This document shows positions 1-12,099 of a DNA stretch of 64,000 nt, piece after piece. The notes below the pieces were generated by a model, which saw nothing but the letters and a program-made list of their open reading frames with translations, made no database searches and was not told the DNA's origin. The translations under genes and the position numbers were made by a program. This DNA comes from Rostrohypoxylon terebratum (Eukaryota; Ascomycota; Sordariomycetes; Xylariales; Hypoxylaceae): positions 1 to 64,000 of the forward strand of contig MU385939.1 of assembly GCA_022497145.1 (NCBI GenBank), written 5' to 3'. How positions within the stretch are numbered: the stretch's first letter is position 1; the number at the start of each line of letters is the position of its first letter.

Positions 1-38
1 GATTGTAAGCTATACAAAGCTGTACAAAAGATTATGAG

Positions 39-73
39 ACTGAAAACAGTTTAGTATATATACTGTTTTCAGT
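39..73. repeat. Short inverted repeat (hairpin)
   Basis: A 12-nt arm ACTGAAAACAGT at 39-50 is repeated in inverse orientation as ACTGTTTTCAGT at 62-73, with an AT-rich spacer. A related piece, GTATATACTGTTT, recurs near 104. It may be the edge of a transposon that continues left of the window. No coding role is seen. Confidence 0.6.
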
Positions 74-176
74 TGTATACATTCCAAGTTGGAGATAGTT
101 CGTGTATATACTGTTTCAGATACAATTCAAGATTGTACCTTCCAGTGTACTGAATACAGGCATATGATGCCTGCAT

Positions 177-947
177 TCAACAGAATTCCATATGGCGTGG
201 CCAAAATTCGAGGAAGTGTGTTGTGAAGGCCTCGTTGGAATTAGCATCCTCATAAGTTGAAGGTACGGGTACTTAGGTAGGCAATTAGATATTCTTCTAA
301 TAGACTTACAAACCAAGTTTTACATGCGCTGATAGGCAAGAGCCATTTAATCGACTTGCTGAAAGATACAATAATTTCGCCGGGTCTGTCGCCTGATGGT
401 TCAGGCATTTGATTGACCTCGATTAGTCGTAGTGAGTCGACGGAGAATGTGCTGTAAGTGATTATAAGGGCTGTGTAGATTGATCAGTGTCACCTATAGG
501 TATAGCTGGCAATCTTGCGCACATACAATTGTCTAAAATTAAGCACCACATTTGCGCAATATGGTAACAATGATTTTCGGCCGTCTCCGGAGAACTGCAC
601 ACAGCTTGGTTTAAGTCGCGATGATTCGGAAAACTACCGTGCATCAGACTGCGTATCGGATACGAGTCTTGTGGTAAATCAGAGGGCTCAACCATATATT
701 CCTTCAGGCAGATATAAGGTAGACAGATCCACGACACAGTTTTTGAGCTAGGAACATTGTTCCCGGCGAGATCTCGTTGAAATGCTGTTTCGGCGTGGAA
801 GCTTGGCCTCATAAGTTGAGTGTTGGTTTTGGAAGAACCACCGGGTTTCACGAATTCTTTTCCCACGTGTTGTATAACTGCTGAAAGCGCTCGTAACTCA
901 GCAGGAGACCAGTCCAACAATTCGCGGGCCTTTTTTTCTGCTTCTCT
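177..947 (-). CDS. CorA-like fungal protein, N-terminal part (partial or decayed)
   Basis: This reads as the N-terminal region of the large fungal family annotated as CorA-like or hypothetical proteins. Exons on the minus strand are 947-527, 470-310 and 248-177. The two introns (526-471, GTATGT...CACAG; 309-249, GTAAGT...GAG) keep the reading frame. The first exon holds the family signature W-I-C-L-P-Y and the block HIAQMWCLILDN, which joins across the intron to SLIITYS; the last exon has HFLEFWPRHMEF. Exon 1 opens at a TATAG acceptor, so an unseen upstream exon probably carries the start codon. The frame ends at TGA (179-177) without any CorA transmembrane segments, so the gene is either a short family member or truncated. 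Function is unknown; related proteins are membrane associated. The family call is from remembered motifs. Confidence 0.5.
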
Positions 948-1116
948 CTATATAAAATAAAATCAGCAGTGGATAAAAACTTGCATTCAAATAAATAATA
1001 CCGTAAATTCCCCAAACCGCATAACATGTGATCTTGGACCGGCCAGTGGCTTCAGATGTCTAGAATCCAGTTAGTTAGTTGGATCATCACACATGTCATC
1101 TGGATATCTTAGCAGC

Positions 1117-1976
1117 TTACATCCAATGGTATAATGTAGATATGTGGTCGTTGGTGTTATTTAACACCTTCAAGATAGATCGCTTTCTACGCTCTTCAGA
1201 ACAGTTTTCTGTTAGGCAAACATTATACTGGCTGATGCTGAAGGATTGAGCTACATCCTCAATTACCGTCTTCTCTATTCGTTCTGGTGTTGAAGGAGTT
1301 GTAGATTTGGGGAGGTATTTAAATGCGAAAAGTTTTACGTTTGGAGGCTTCTCGTTGGCCCCAGGATCGGAGGTATGATGATCGTTGGCTGGTGTGTTAA
1401 TAGGATCAAGTAGAGCTGCAGGAACAACTTTCATGTCAACGGCGAGCTCTCTGCCTTCGTCCTTGAGTACAAGCACACGAACACTTCCTTCATGGGAGTC
1501 GAAGGCTTCGTAAAGGCGAGATAACAAATTGCTCTGATCTATAACTGGTAGCCCTGTTTTGATATCCCCAGTCTCTGTCATAGCAACAACTTAAAGGAAA
1601 GTTAGAACATCCACACCATCCCGAAAAGGAGAGAAGTGGCAAGACAACTTGCTTGCAGAATGTATAGGTAGTAATACATACTAGTATCATCTTCTATATC
1701 TAACACAAGGTACTGGTGAAAGATAGGGCCAAATACGGTCTGGACAACAGTGTTGGAGGATGGGCTCGACGTAAAAGATATTTCTTCATGTAACTTCTTA
1801 GTAAATAAGTCGACACCGAGATATTTGAATTGACCTGTCTGTGGATTGGTAGATATGCGAATTACTTGGCACGGCCGTCCTTTGAGCAGCAAGATATCTC
1901 CCATTCTGACATGGTGGCAAGGAATAGTTATGGCCGGAATTGAAGGAGGTACCGAAGCCATTTGGATACTGTGCAT
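1117..1976 (-). CDS. HEX1-like protein (Woronin body / eIF5A fold) with C-terminal extension
   Basis: The protein resembles HEX1, the self-assembling core of Woronin bodies, the peroxisome-derived plugs that seal septal pores in Pezizomycotina. Exons are 1976-1682 and 1589-1117; the intron 1681-1590 starts GTATGT and its removal restores the family motif D-D-T-I-V-A-M-T-E-T-G-D. Recognisable blocks are TIPCHHVRMGD, GRPCQVIRIST, YLGVDLFTKKLHEE, VVQTVFGP and LPVIDQSNLLSRL, and the core ends GRELAVDMKVV. HEX1 normally stops a few residues later with the peroxisomal signal SRL. Here the frame continues for about 75 residues without that tripeptide and ends in YHWM. The start is uncertain: ATGs lie at 1976 and 1961, but an AG acceptor preceded by a CTAAC-like ATTAAC site lies just upstream, so another 5' exon is possible. 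A paralog of the true hex-1 is more likely than hex-1 itself. Confidence 0.7.
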
Positions 1977-2950
1977 AGGGTGGACTAAACAACCGTTAAT
2001 GAAATGATCTATTATATCAGGCCTCAATACACTCAACCTGTTTCCTCCTTGTCACCAATGCCCTCTTTTTCTTGTTGGCCGCTTGTCGCTGCACGACTTC
2101 CGTTTCTAAAACTGAAATAGGTGCCTAGGTAGGTACTCATCTATTAGCAAATTACTTTTCTATAGCATCCTTGTACTTGCCATTCTCATCATAATATCCC
2201 ATTTTTTCGAATTTGATGATTCTTGATGACACGAGACGTTTCTACGTTGAATTGACGAAGGGTTCTTGTGTCTGAAAACTTTTGTATGGGAACGTGCCTA
2301 AATTTCAGCTCCGATGAAAAATGTATTCTCCGAGTTACAGACTTTCCCCCGAGCTGAAGCCCTTACCCAGTTTTTCTACGGAAGCATTGGGCATTCGTTG
2401 CGACACGACCCATCGTGACGCACTACGGTGCACGAACCAAGCCTGAGCTAAATTATATAAGCAAGCTGCAACTCTTCACTTCAGATTGCGCTGCCAAGGC
2501 TTCTAGAATAAATCAATGCAATAGGAAGTCCTTAAGAAATTCAGGGTATCCCTTCGCCTATACTACTCTGGGACGTCACCAACAAGGCATCTCATTGAAG
2601 TCAGATCAGAAGCAAAACGCCATGTTTCCAATATATATAACAAGCTAGTTCAACTAGAGAATCAAATAAATACAAGAATGTTGCTCGGGACCGAAAAACC
2701 CTTGCAAATTGTTTCGATCTTGTAAATTTAGAAAGTTAAGATCCCAATCCCATCCAATCCCAGTTTTGGAATCCTTTCGGCCCGTATAGGAAAATGATCC
2801 CCGGATTTTATTTCACAATGCCGGCAATTCTTGCATCACCCCCATCGGGCCGCCAAGGGTCTATATACAATTCATGCGCGGAGCATGTTTAAGCAGAGTT
2901 GGTGGGGACCGGGACTATTCGCATGTTAGAGATTGAAATTATGCGGGATA
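1977..2950. other. Intergenic stretch
   Basis: About 1 kb without a supported gene. It probably holds 5' sequence of the HEX1-like gene, which reads leftward. A short minus-strand open segment near 2095-2040 is basic (QRQAANKKKR) and lies between plausible splice sites, but I cannot tie it to a gene. Confidence 0.4.
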
Positions 2951-3455
2951 TTAAGGGGCGAGCCTACAGTCATTGCCGGTAGGGAAGCCGCTGGGGACGC
3001 CGGTAGGACGGCCAGTTGGTCGTGGGCCTCCGGTGGGACGCGGGCCACCAGAGTGGCTAGGACGACCAGTAGGGCGAGGACGACCAGAGCCACTGGGGTG
3101 TCCACTGGGGTGTCCACTGGGGTGTCCACTGGGGTGTCCGGTAGGGCGGGGGACTGTTGACGTCTTGTCAGTTTATATTCGTGCTCATGATGATAGAGTA
3201 GCTTCTTACAATCAGATCCAGAGAGAGTGGGTAGACCAGAAGGTAGGCCGGAGGGGAAGCCAGAGGGGAATCCCGAGGGGAAGTCAGAGGGGACTGGGAC
3301 TGGATAGAGATATGTTAGTTTCTTGTCTTCTCGAGGTTACCTAGACTCTTGCCAGATAACTTGGGCATGTGTAACGTACGCTCTGCCTCCTGAGGTTCAG
3401 CAACGGGAGCGGCAATGGCAAGGCCGAGGAGGAAGAAAGCAACGAATCCCTTCAT
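2951..3455 (-). CDS. Small secreted Pro/Gly/Ser-rich repeat protein
   Basis: A three-exon gene (3455-3341, 3299-3210, 3153-2951) predicting 135 residues. Both introns are short (41 and 56 nt) with GTAACC...CTAACA...CCAG and GTAAGA...CTGAC...ACAG signals, and each keeps the frame. Residues 1-20 form a signal peptide (MKGFVAFFLLGLAIAAPVAE). After a short spacer the mature part is almost wholly tetrapeptide repeats: exon 2 has PSG units with F or L between them (FPSG, LPSG), exon 3 has four GHPS units followed by RPTG-type units, ending in NDCRLAP. The GHPS units come from a 12-nt tandem repeat at about 3095-3138. There is a single cysteine and no Lys-Arg spaced cores, so it does not look like a Kex2-cleaved RiPP precursor. 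A TATATATA element lies near 3610. Function is unknown; a cell-wall or surface role is an inference from composition. Confidence 0.75.
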
Positions 3456-6182
3456 TTTGAATGTTGTGGAATGTGATTTTTGAATGTTGCGGAATGTGAT
3501 GTTGAAGACCGAGTGGTGACTTGACTCTGTTCTGGTAGCTGAGATCTGGATGATGAGATGATGGGATGAGGTGAGATGAGATGAGGGAGGACGAGGTCTT
3601 CGAGCCCGATATATATACACTTTGCGGGACGGTATAATTTCGACTTTTACCATCCCTCGAGCTCCTTGAGGCTACGGAGATACATGCTTCCTTCGAAGAA
3701 ACGCTGTGCGTCGATCCATGCCCGGAATGACTCAGGAGCATGGCGTTCGGCAAATTGACTGGAAATTAGTGTAGTCTCTCCTCGACGCAAGCCCATTACG
3801 TCTACAACGACGAAGACTGAACGCTGCGCCGGCATGTTACCTAAGACTGGCGGAGAAAAAATAGCCTGTGTAAGGTCCGATTGTAAGCTAGGTGGATACA
3901 TCGCGGAAGAGGCCATGCCAAGACCTAAAGGAGTAAAGCCACATGGGAGCTTCAAGGTGTTGGTTGGTTAATTGAAAAGCAGACGGCGGGCAACCATTGC
4001 CTCGCCTTCCGCCTACTCGTTACCGACGCGTAGCCTAACGTGATTTAGCTTTAGCTTGAATTGTTTATAGATCGACAAGTGCAATTTACCTCCTGGATTA
4101 ACCGCCGAAAAGTCCGTGACTGATGCGACACTTGACGCGTCATCTAAGGCGTTGGATGCGTTATAGGGAAGCTTGATGCCATCTGTCCCTGTCCTGAACG
4201 CAATTTTTGTGACGTAAAAGGAATCTATAATCGCATCCTGATCATAGCATCTTCAGAAGTTTCTGTAGTTGAGATAAACTGTTTTCAGCATGTGTTGGCA
4301 ATTTAACCATTTTATCCCGTTCCTTAACCATGAGGACGGGTACATATTAAAGTCAGATTAAATTGTAACGTTTTAAGGACTAGAACGCTATCGCGTGCCG
4401 TTTCTGGGAAATGCGGGGTGGATTTGTGGAGTTACAGATAGAGAGGTGATCACCGTGATCTACAGCGAGGTAATAGGTATATGACTAGAATATAGGTTAG
4501 TATACTGATCCATAGATGTCAATGATTGAATGATATGACGAGCAAGATTGATGTGTTTACTTACGTGTAGCCCGTACTCCACTCGAGATAGAGCTAAGAA
4601 TGTCCATGTCCATGTCCATGTAGTACTTGGATACAAGAACAAAAGTAAGAATAGACTAATACTAGGGTGTATAGTGTGTATGAGATATTAATAGACTAAG
4701 AGGAACGATAGGTGTTGACGTTATAGGCGAAGCCATACTAGAATCGGATCACGTCTCCAGATCCAGCAGTGCCGTGCGGGCGCCATGGCATCTAACCGAA
4801 GATCAGTGCATCATTGGATGGATGACACGTCGAATCAGCCGAGTCGGATCTTCCTTGGCAAATGCGGCGAAGTCTGGAACAGAGATCCGTCCTTACCACA
4901 ACCAGATTCAACATCGGACGAGTTTACAAACAACCATAACCACATCCACAACCACAACCACAACCCTAACCCAAGCACGTACGTAACACACCATCTCATG
5001 AAACAATAAAAGTGGAATGTACTCCTGTGGAAACGAAACGAAACAAGAAATATCATGGAGGGAGCGAAAGGATCCAAGTGATGTCGTCGTCCTTTGATGT
5101 TAATCCAATCCACCATCCGCCGGGGTTAACTGTGAAACTCATACTGTTGAACAATTTCAACATGTTGTGTAACTGAAATGATGTCAAAAAAAGCTTGAAT
5201 CATTCATGGATATCTATTTCTCCGTTAAGTCGGTATCTCAAATTAATTAACAGAGGTTCTAGGTCATAAGATGGAGTCCTATCTGCCGGAGTTAGTCTGC
5301 AACCATGTCCATAGGCGTTTATTACCTGGAGTCCTAGACAGGCAATTGGTATTTAGGCGAGCCTCATGCGGTCGCACGCAATCGAGCGTGTGTGCTGTGG
5401 GCCAGTATAACAATTTGAATGGCTCAACATTATTATGCTGCTGATCTGGCTGTGATGGCTCAGCGAGCAGTGTAAGCTGAGCTCAGCCGATGTAGTCAAG
5501 CTATCAAGCAATTCAGTAAAGTCCAGTGAGAGTCAAGCCTCCAGGTCTTTCGATGAGAAGACGTGGCGGCCTACGTGTGAAGATAATATTATGAACAATA
5601 ATGAGAGGATAAGAGAGTGTCTTTGACCAATGCAAGCCGTGTTTCGTTTCAGGTGTGGATTGTGGAACTAGTTATTGTTGATTCTCGCTCGAGTAAAATG
5701 CAAGGAAAAAGGACAGGATTGCGACGCTTTACTACTACTAATATAGCCCTTAGAAGGCTTAGATACACAATTGGTAAAGGGTGTCTAAGCCTCATTATAT
5801 CTGTGGCGGTGCGGTTGGGCTTGGTTGAAAGCTCCTCACGCCCACGCTTGAGGATAAATGGCGGGGAAGCCCGACCAAGAAAAAAAAGAGAAGGTGCTCT
5901 ATCTCATCTCGTCATGCTAGTGGTAAGTTCCACCTCTAAAGTTCTAAACTGCCGGAGGCAATTCTAGAACCGTTTAGGCTTAGACTCCTCTCCGGCTCGT
6001 ATTTAAAGGGCTCAAATGACGACATTTTCTACCAGCCCTAGGGAACCCTAAGCCCCCAAAGCTTGTCGAACTAGGTAAATGGTTCGTCTCTAGGCTCTTG
6101 TTCTTCAAGCAAGGTTGGAAAACTGGACGATAGTAATAGGTACTAATAAATAAATGCCTACTAGGTACTAGGTATGTTTACG
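3456..6182. other. Long intergenic stretch
   Basis: No convincing gene. A minus-strand open frame at 3955-3647 begins with TTG and has protein-like composition near its end, but has no recognised motif. Around 4925-4975 there is a low-complexity run of CAACCA/CAACCC units. The remainder is AT-rich with short random frames. Confidence 0.4.
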
Positions 6183-6184
6183 AC

Positions 6185-6555
6185 TATGGTATGGAGGGTA
6201 ATTTTTGACACACTGCCAGGTAAACTTTTAAATGGGGCACTTCATTAGTTCAACCCCTATACCTATTAAGGCTTAGTAGTAGATTCAATGGGCTATAAAT
6301 ATTTTCAAAAAACCTCGTTTTCTTTCGAATTTTATTATAAAAATAATAGAAAAATTAGCATTATAATAAAGATTATATTTTAAATAAGCTTTTCGGTTTT
6401 TTCGAAGAAATCGTGTCAAATAATATGAAAAAAAGCGTTGAAATCAATTAAACGCGTAAAGCACGCTACTACCGGATTAGTACAAGGGCTTATGTGTACA
6501 ATGTACAAGCCTCTCAGTTACTTGCAGTGTGTCAAAAATTACCCTCCATACCATA
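6185..6555. mobile_element. MITE 1 (TA-flanked, 30-bp perfect TIRs)
   Basis: The 30 bases at 6187-6216 (starting TGGTATGGAGGGTAATTTTT) are repeated exactly in inverse orientation at 6524-6553. TA dinucleotides at 6185-6186 and 6554-6555 flank the repeats, as expected of a Tc1/mariner or pogo-type target duplication. The interior is about 300 bp, very AT-rich and non-coding. This is a non-autonomous element of 367 bp. Confidence 0.85.
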
Positions 6556-6557
6556 GT

Positions 6558-7932
6558 AAGAACGTCATAGCAATATAGAGTAGTATGATGAAAAGTATAT
6601 GACGATCAATCGATGTCCATGAATCTTGCGATATTCAGAATTGATGTTTATGGAAGGTACGAAAGAGAAGAACTAGAATATTTCAGAAGGAGCCAGAGAG
6701 AATTGCAGGTTGAATAGTGCGGATAGTGCTAACTAGTACTACATAAGTTACTAAGCACCCACGGGATCAAAAGTTGCATGGGTATAGGCTGCAGCTGCGC
6801 ACTCAAGTCTTTCTCACCAATTACATCCTACTAAACGAGACAAGAAGCCATCACAGCCCCCAGCTTAGACAATGATCACAAGGTGGGAAAAAAAGTCTCA
6901 TCTTTTATCAATCATCATCATTATCATCAGCATCGAAAATCACCTGTCTGCCTAACTTGTCAAAATCGTTGCATTTCTAGGTGCTGCAGCTAAGTCCTAC
7001 CAACATTGAATACCGAAAAAGGGCTGACTAGGCTGTGCTATTTTTTTTCTCGTCTTCTAGAACCAACTGAACCCATGTAGGGTGATGTAGGGTGATGTAG
7101 GTGATCATATTGGTCGAGTTCGAAGGACCCCGCACTATCATAGAAGATCCATCAGAAGCTGAAGAGGGTCTCGTCCCTCCCTCCCAGGCCCAGGTCTCGT
7201 ACAAACAAAAAAAATTGCCTTGGAAATTGGCGGGAATAGAATTGCAAGTTTACACGACGTCACGGCGCAGCATGGACAAACTCCAATGTTAGGTATTTAC
7301 CTACCTACCTACCTACCTACCTAGTCATTTTAAGAGAGAGAGGAAAAGTCCAGAATCTTGGGCCTCTAAGAACCAGGAAATCCAAAAGACTAAATACTTG
7401 GCCACGGGGGCAATAAGTCTCTCAGTCATCGACAATCATCGACAGTCATCGATATTCTGCGCCATTCTGCCCCTCCACAAAAGCTCCGTATGCCAAGTTA
7501 CCAAATAGGCTGGGCTGACTGATAGAGTCACATTTACGGCGCTTCTCGGCAACCCATCATTCACTGATCCTCCCATCTGCCCATTGCCGGCCTTTCCATT
7601 GCATCACCCATCGCATTTGGCTCATTGCTCAGCATTCTTTTCGCTCTTCCCGGACCTTCCCTCACGGCCCAACTTCAACACTTAAGCACTGCAAGTTCTG
7701 CGTGACAACATTCATCATCCCACATCATTATCACCAGCCTCTTTCTTTTCTTTGCTGAAAACATATATATAATCTTTATCATTAGTAAAATCTACTTAGA
7801 AACATTGCCCACTCTTACTATAACTAGTATTCAGTCATATCCATAAGTTTCATTTCCTGAAATCAACCATCGAAGCTTTGTGACGTCACTGTCGCTTGGC
7901 TATTGAGCTATTGAAACTTCGCGACGACACCT
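6558..7932. other. Intergenic stretch with (ACCT)n microsatellite
   Basis: No supported gene. A pure TACC/ACCT tetranucleotide run lies at about 7291-7323. The last 300 bases are pyrimidine-rich and are probably the promoter and 5' leader of the next gene. Confidence 0.5.
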
Positions 7933-10900
7933 ATGTCTCAAGTTTATCGCGAGCGCGATGTGCGCTATAGACGAGAGGACAGCCCCTCGTCCGATGATGA
8001 CAAGTATAAGAGTACAACAGTGAGACGGTATAAGGTTGCCGGCGGAAAGTCCGGCAATAGGGTTGTTGAACGGGAGCGCATCGAGCGCATCGAGGAAGAC
8101 GATGATCGCAGATCAAGACATTCTCATTCTCACCGTCACTCTCCCGATGAAGTGGTAGAATTCGATCGCATAGACCGCCGTATCGAAAGAATCCCCTATC
8201 CCGATCGACCGAGATCGGATTTTGATCCGCCCGACCGATACAGAGATGTCGAATATGAACGCGAAGTTGATCGGGATCGGGATTATCCCGAGCGGCGCTC
8301 CCGCACTAGGGTGGTTGAAGAAATCAAAGAGTCATCTACCTCACCCCGCGACAATTATTGGGAGCGTCGGCAGGGATACCCGTGGGATGACACGGACGTC
8401 CGTATTGACAAGCGTGTGGTACGCCGAGACGGCGACGGCGATGTGAAAATAAAGGAGAAAACCGTGGAAGAGCATAGAGATGACTCTCGCGACTACAGAG
8501 AACGTGACTGGAAGGTTGAACGCCGAGTCGTCGAGGAAAGGGACCCGCCGCGCGATATCGATATTGAGCGATACAGGAAGGAGACCGAGTTTTACGCGGC
8601 ACCATCCCCACCACCCGCTCCTGTTATCATTCGTCAAAAAGCCCCGGAGCAGAAGGTTGTTATTCACGAAGCTGCTGCGCCGGCTCCTGTAATCCTTCCG
8701 CGTCAGGAACCCACATTTATAGTCCTAAGAGACGAACATCGCGAGGTCGCGCCGCCGCGCCGAGAGGAGGAAGAGCATCACCGACGACGCCGCGATGAAC
8801 GGGAATATGAAAGCGACGGGTACGACGAAGATTACTACGTCAAGCGAACCATCATAAGGCGAGACCGCAGTTCGAGTTCCGACCACAAGAGACGCCACCT
8901 AGCTGAAGGAGCTCTTGCTGGCGCTGGCCTTACTGCGCTTTTATCGGGCCGCAGTAACAAGGACAACGGCTACCACGAACATCGGGGGCGGAAGGTTCTT
9001 GCTGGTGCCGCTTTGGGTGCATTAGGTACCGAGGCCGTGCGTCGCGCTAAGAGTGCGTACGAAGACAGACATGACGACAGATATGAGGACGATTATGACG
9101 ACGGCTATTACCATCATCGCCATCGTAGCAAGTCGCGCAGTAGGCTAACAACTGGCTTGGCAATTGTAAGTTCCGATAGTTTGTCGCGTTTCAAAATGCA
9201 TGCTGATGGGATGTTAGGGTGCTGCTGCTCTGGCCGTTGCGGGCGGATTGAAGTACATGCAAAACAATAAGATCGAGAAAGAAGAAGCTCACCGTGGCCG
9301 TGCTCGACGCCGCCATTCTGTGGATTCTTACTCAAGGTCGCCAAGCCGGGCATCGCGCCGCTCCCGCACTCGTAGCAAGTCAAATTCGAAGGCAGCTAAG
9401 GCAGCTCTAGCGACAGGGTAAGTGTTACAGCCAAGGCGACATTTATTTCGCGTAGTATTCTACATCTTTGTGCAAGGCAAAACGCTGACTTTGAATTTAT
9501 CAGTGCCCTCGCCGGCGTAGTGGAGCACTACAGATCTAAGTCCCGTGGAAAATCCCGGTCAAAATCCCGCTTAAGGACAGGTGAGTACCCTACCCGTATA
9601 TCGTTATACTATCAAGACTAACCCTGACTCTTGTTAGGCGCGGAAATTGCTGCCGCTGGATTAACTGGTGCTGCAGCCAGCAAGCTGTGGGATCATCATA
9701 AAGAGAAGAAAGAGCGTGAACATGACAGGGAATTGGATGAAGAAGAATACTCTGATAGGGATCGCGGCCGAGACTACTCAAGAAGTCGATCTCGATCCCA
9801 CTCCAGGTCTCTCAGTCGCCATTCGCGTTCCCGAGACTCTACGGCTGATAGAGAATTAGGCCTGGTTCCTTATCCCGGAGTTGAATACGGGAGCCAACCG
9901 CTCGAGGGCTACGATTCGGCAAGCGAACAACGACGCCGCCCTCGCCATCGTCGCCGATCAACTTCCGCGACATCCGATCGAGAGACCCGTAAGAAGAGGA
10001 GTCGTAGCACGCTCCGTGATGTTACAGCTGCTGGAATTGGCACTGCTGCTGCCGCGATAGGCCTCAAGAAATATAATGACCGACAGAAGAGTAAAGAAAG
10101 AGAAAAAGAAAGAGAAAAAGATCGAGAAGTCAAAAGCAAGTCCAGAGATAGAAGTCGGAATCGCTCGCTTGATAAGGAAGACCGAAATCGGGAAAGGCGA
10201 AAGACCAGACGGTCTCGTGACCGTGAACGAATGCGTATGCACAATACACTTCGTACCTGATGTGAGTTCACGAAGCTAACATAAAATAGGTTACGAGGAG
10301 GAAGCACCGAACCCATACTACTACGGCGAGGAAGTACCACCATCTCCGCCTCATGCATCAGGCGGTGCTTATTACCCTCCTCCGCCTCAAGAACCCACCG
10401 GACCACCACCGGCCGGTCCCGGTGGGTTTATGCAACATCCTAACCAGTCTACGACAAGCTTCAACGCCTACTCTCCGCACCAGCCATATAATCCCCAAGA
10501 CTACATAAACCAATCTCCTATGAACCTTCCACCACCGCCCTCTGGACCTCCGCCCCCAGGCTCGGGTAACCGTCCTGGGCCAGAAAATGTGAGTCATCCA
10601 CGCTCTGGTGACATCCAGTCCCATCCCGATGCCTCTCAGAGCCCGGCTGCTGAGCAGGGTGCGTCTCCTTGAGTATATTCTATTTGAAACGAAGTCTCTG
10701 TTAGACTGTCGGTTTATCTCATACTAACTACATGCTTAGATGGTCTAAGACGCCAAGAGCGGTCGCGTTCTCCCTCTCCTAGCCTCAAGGAAGTTAAATT
10801 CGGTCCTCTCTCACCAAAGTCATCCCAAACTCTCCGAAGACATCGTCGGACTCTAAGCAGGCCATTGGATGAAGACGCCGTTGACGAGGAGCTTGCTCGC

Positions 10901-11278
10901 CTTACTCGACCCCGGGACTCAAGAAGGCGGTCGGGCTCCGAACCTCATTATGATCGCCCGCGCGTTCAACGACGTAGAAGACGTGGCGACCAGTCGCCAG
11001 CCTCTGATGATGGCGATATCGAATACTTACCCGACCGTTTTGATGCTTCTGGCCGACCAATCGAAAATGAAGAAAACACGCTCTCTGGGATCCCAAGACA
11101 AGGCTCTTTCGAGTACCTCCCGCGAGACGCCAATGACTGGCACGTCCGTGGCGCGTGGCGGACTCTCGGAAATCCAGATCCGGCGCTCGTTAGCGGACTC
11201 GCGCATACTTTTAGCGGGCTTTTACAACCTGGGGGCGGGTTGATGGGGGTGCTGGAGAACGCGCTACGGGATATCTGA
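7933..11278 (+). CDS. Large Arg/Ser/Asp-rich protein with Gly/Ala segments (DUF3824 type)
   Basis: Six exons (7933-9165, 9218-9417, 9504-9580, 9638-10234, 10290-10658, 10740-11278) give one 3015-nt frame of 1004 residues. All five introns are 52-86 nt with good donors and AG acceptors; the fourth (10235-10289) removes an apparent stop. Residues 1 to about 320 are dense in R, D, E and Y with RS-like runs. Then come repeated Gly/Ala segments that look like glycine zippers or short membrane-associating helices, at about 322-338, 353-371, 407-425, 504-521 and 631-650, separated by RS-like basic linkers. Residues about 705-825 are Pro-rich, and the C-terminal 180 residues hold an SPSPS region and a conserved-looking tail ending in VLENALRDI. 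This layout matches fungal DUF3824 proteins as I remember them. Their function is not established. Confidence 0.85.
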
Positions 11279-12099
11279 CCGGTTTCTCCTTGCTCACATT
11301 GAAATAACCTACGGATACTCACCTAATGATCGAGGGAAGAGGGGATAGGCGGTGGGGGGGGATAATGGTGACGAGATACGCTGCAGTGCAATGATTTACG
11401 CTTTTTCTTTCTAATTTCCTTGCTGATGAGTTGACGAGTTCACGGTCCACAGACCATGGTATAGAATTTCAAGTTCATGAAGGTTGATGAGGACGGCGGC
11501 AGCGGTGAGATGGTTTATGACTTATGAATGATTTTCTCTTAATAGGCTCGTTAGTGAACTGACTTAATGACTTTACGTATGTTGTCTATGTTGTGTGTTT
11601 TGTCGAGAGGTCAGATCTGTGATGTTCAGATGAAGTGTGAATTGCGGAGTGCGCTGTTAGATCCATGTGTGGGACATTTTAAGCCATGTGGCTATCCTCC
11701 AGGGCTGTCAGTACTCCCCTATATCCGCCAAGTTAAGTCCGACCTTCCTAATTTTCCAGCTCCGGAGCTCCCTATTGTCTCCTCCCCAATCCTATCACAC
11801 CAGACAAGAAAAGATCTCACAGAGGGGATATACTTGGGCTTACCAACATACAGCTGCAGTTGGTAGTACGACATTCGCTCAGTCAGCAGTGGGCTCCTCT
11901 CCTAAACGCCGTACGTCGGGGGCAATGCGGAGTTATACCACAGGGACATGATGGGGTGACGGGGTGACGGGGTGAAGGCAACCAACCGCTGCCAACTATT
12001 TTAATATCAACGCCAGGAAAAAAAAAACACATTGCGAAAGCAATCTCAAATTATCTACATTTTAGAAACTGAAATCTCAGTTGTATATCCAAGACGACA
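11279..12099. other. Intergenic stretch
   Basis: About 820 bases with the 3' end of the DUF3824-type gene and the promoter of the FAD oxidoreductase. Near 11955 a GGGGTGAC unit is tandemly repeated. A poly-A run lies at 12018-12027. No gene is seen. Confidence 0.5.

Noticed and set aside
2926..3344. Repetitive frames (DTPVDTPV, GVSTGVST, GCPLGCPL) around 3.0-3.3 kb
   Set aside because: They are other-frame readings of the PSG-repeat gene; only the spliced minus-strand reading has a signal peptide and consistent repeats.
4774..5116. Asn/Thr/His-rich or Trp/Leu-rich frames near 4.8-5.1 kb
   Set aside because: They come from a CAACCA/CAACCC simple repeat and show no domain or conserved start.
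9909..10409. Minus-strand frame rich in Arg, Ser and Leu
   Set aside because: It is the reverse complement of the RS-rich exon 4 of the DUF3824-type gene.
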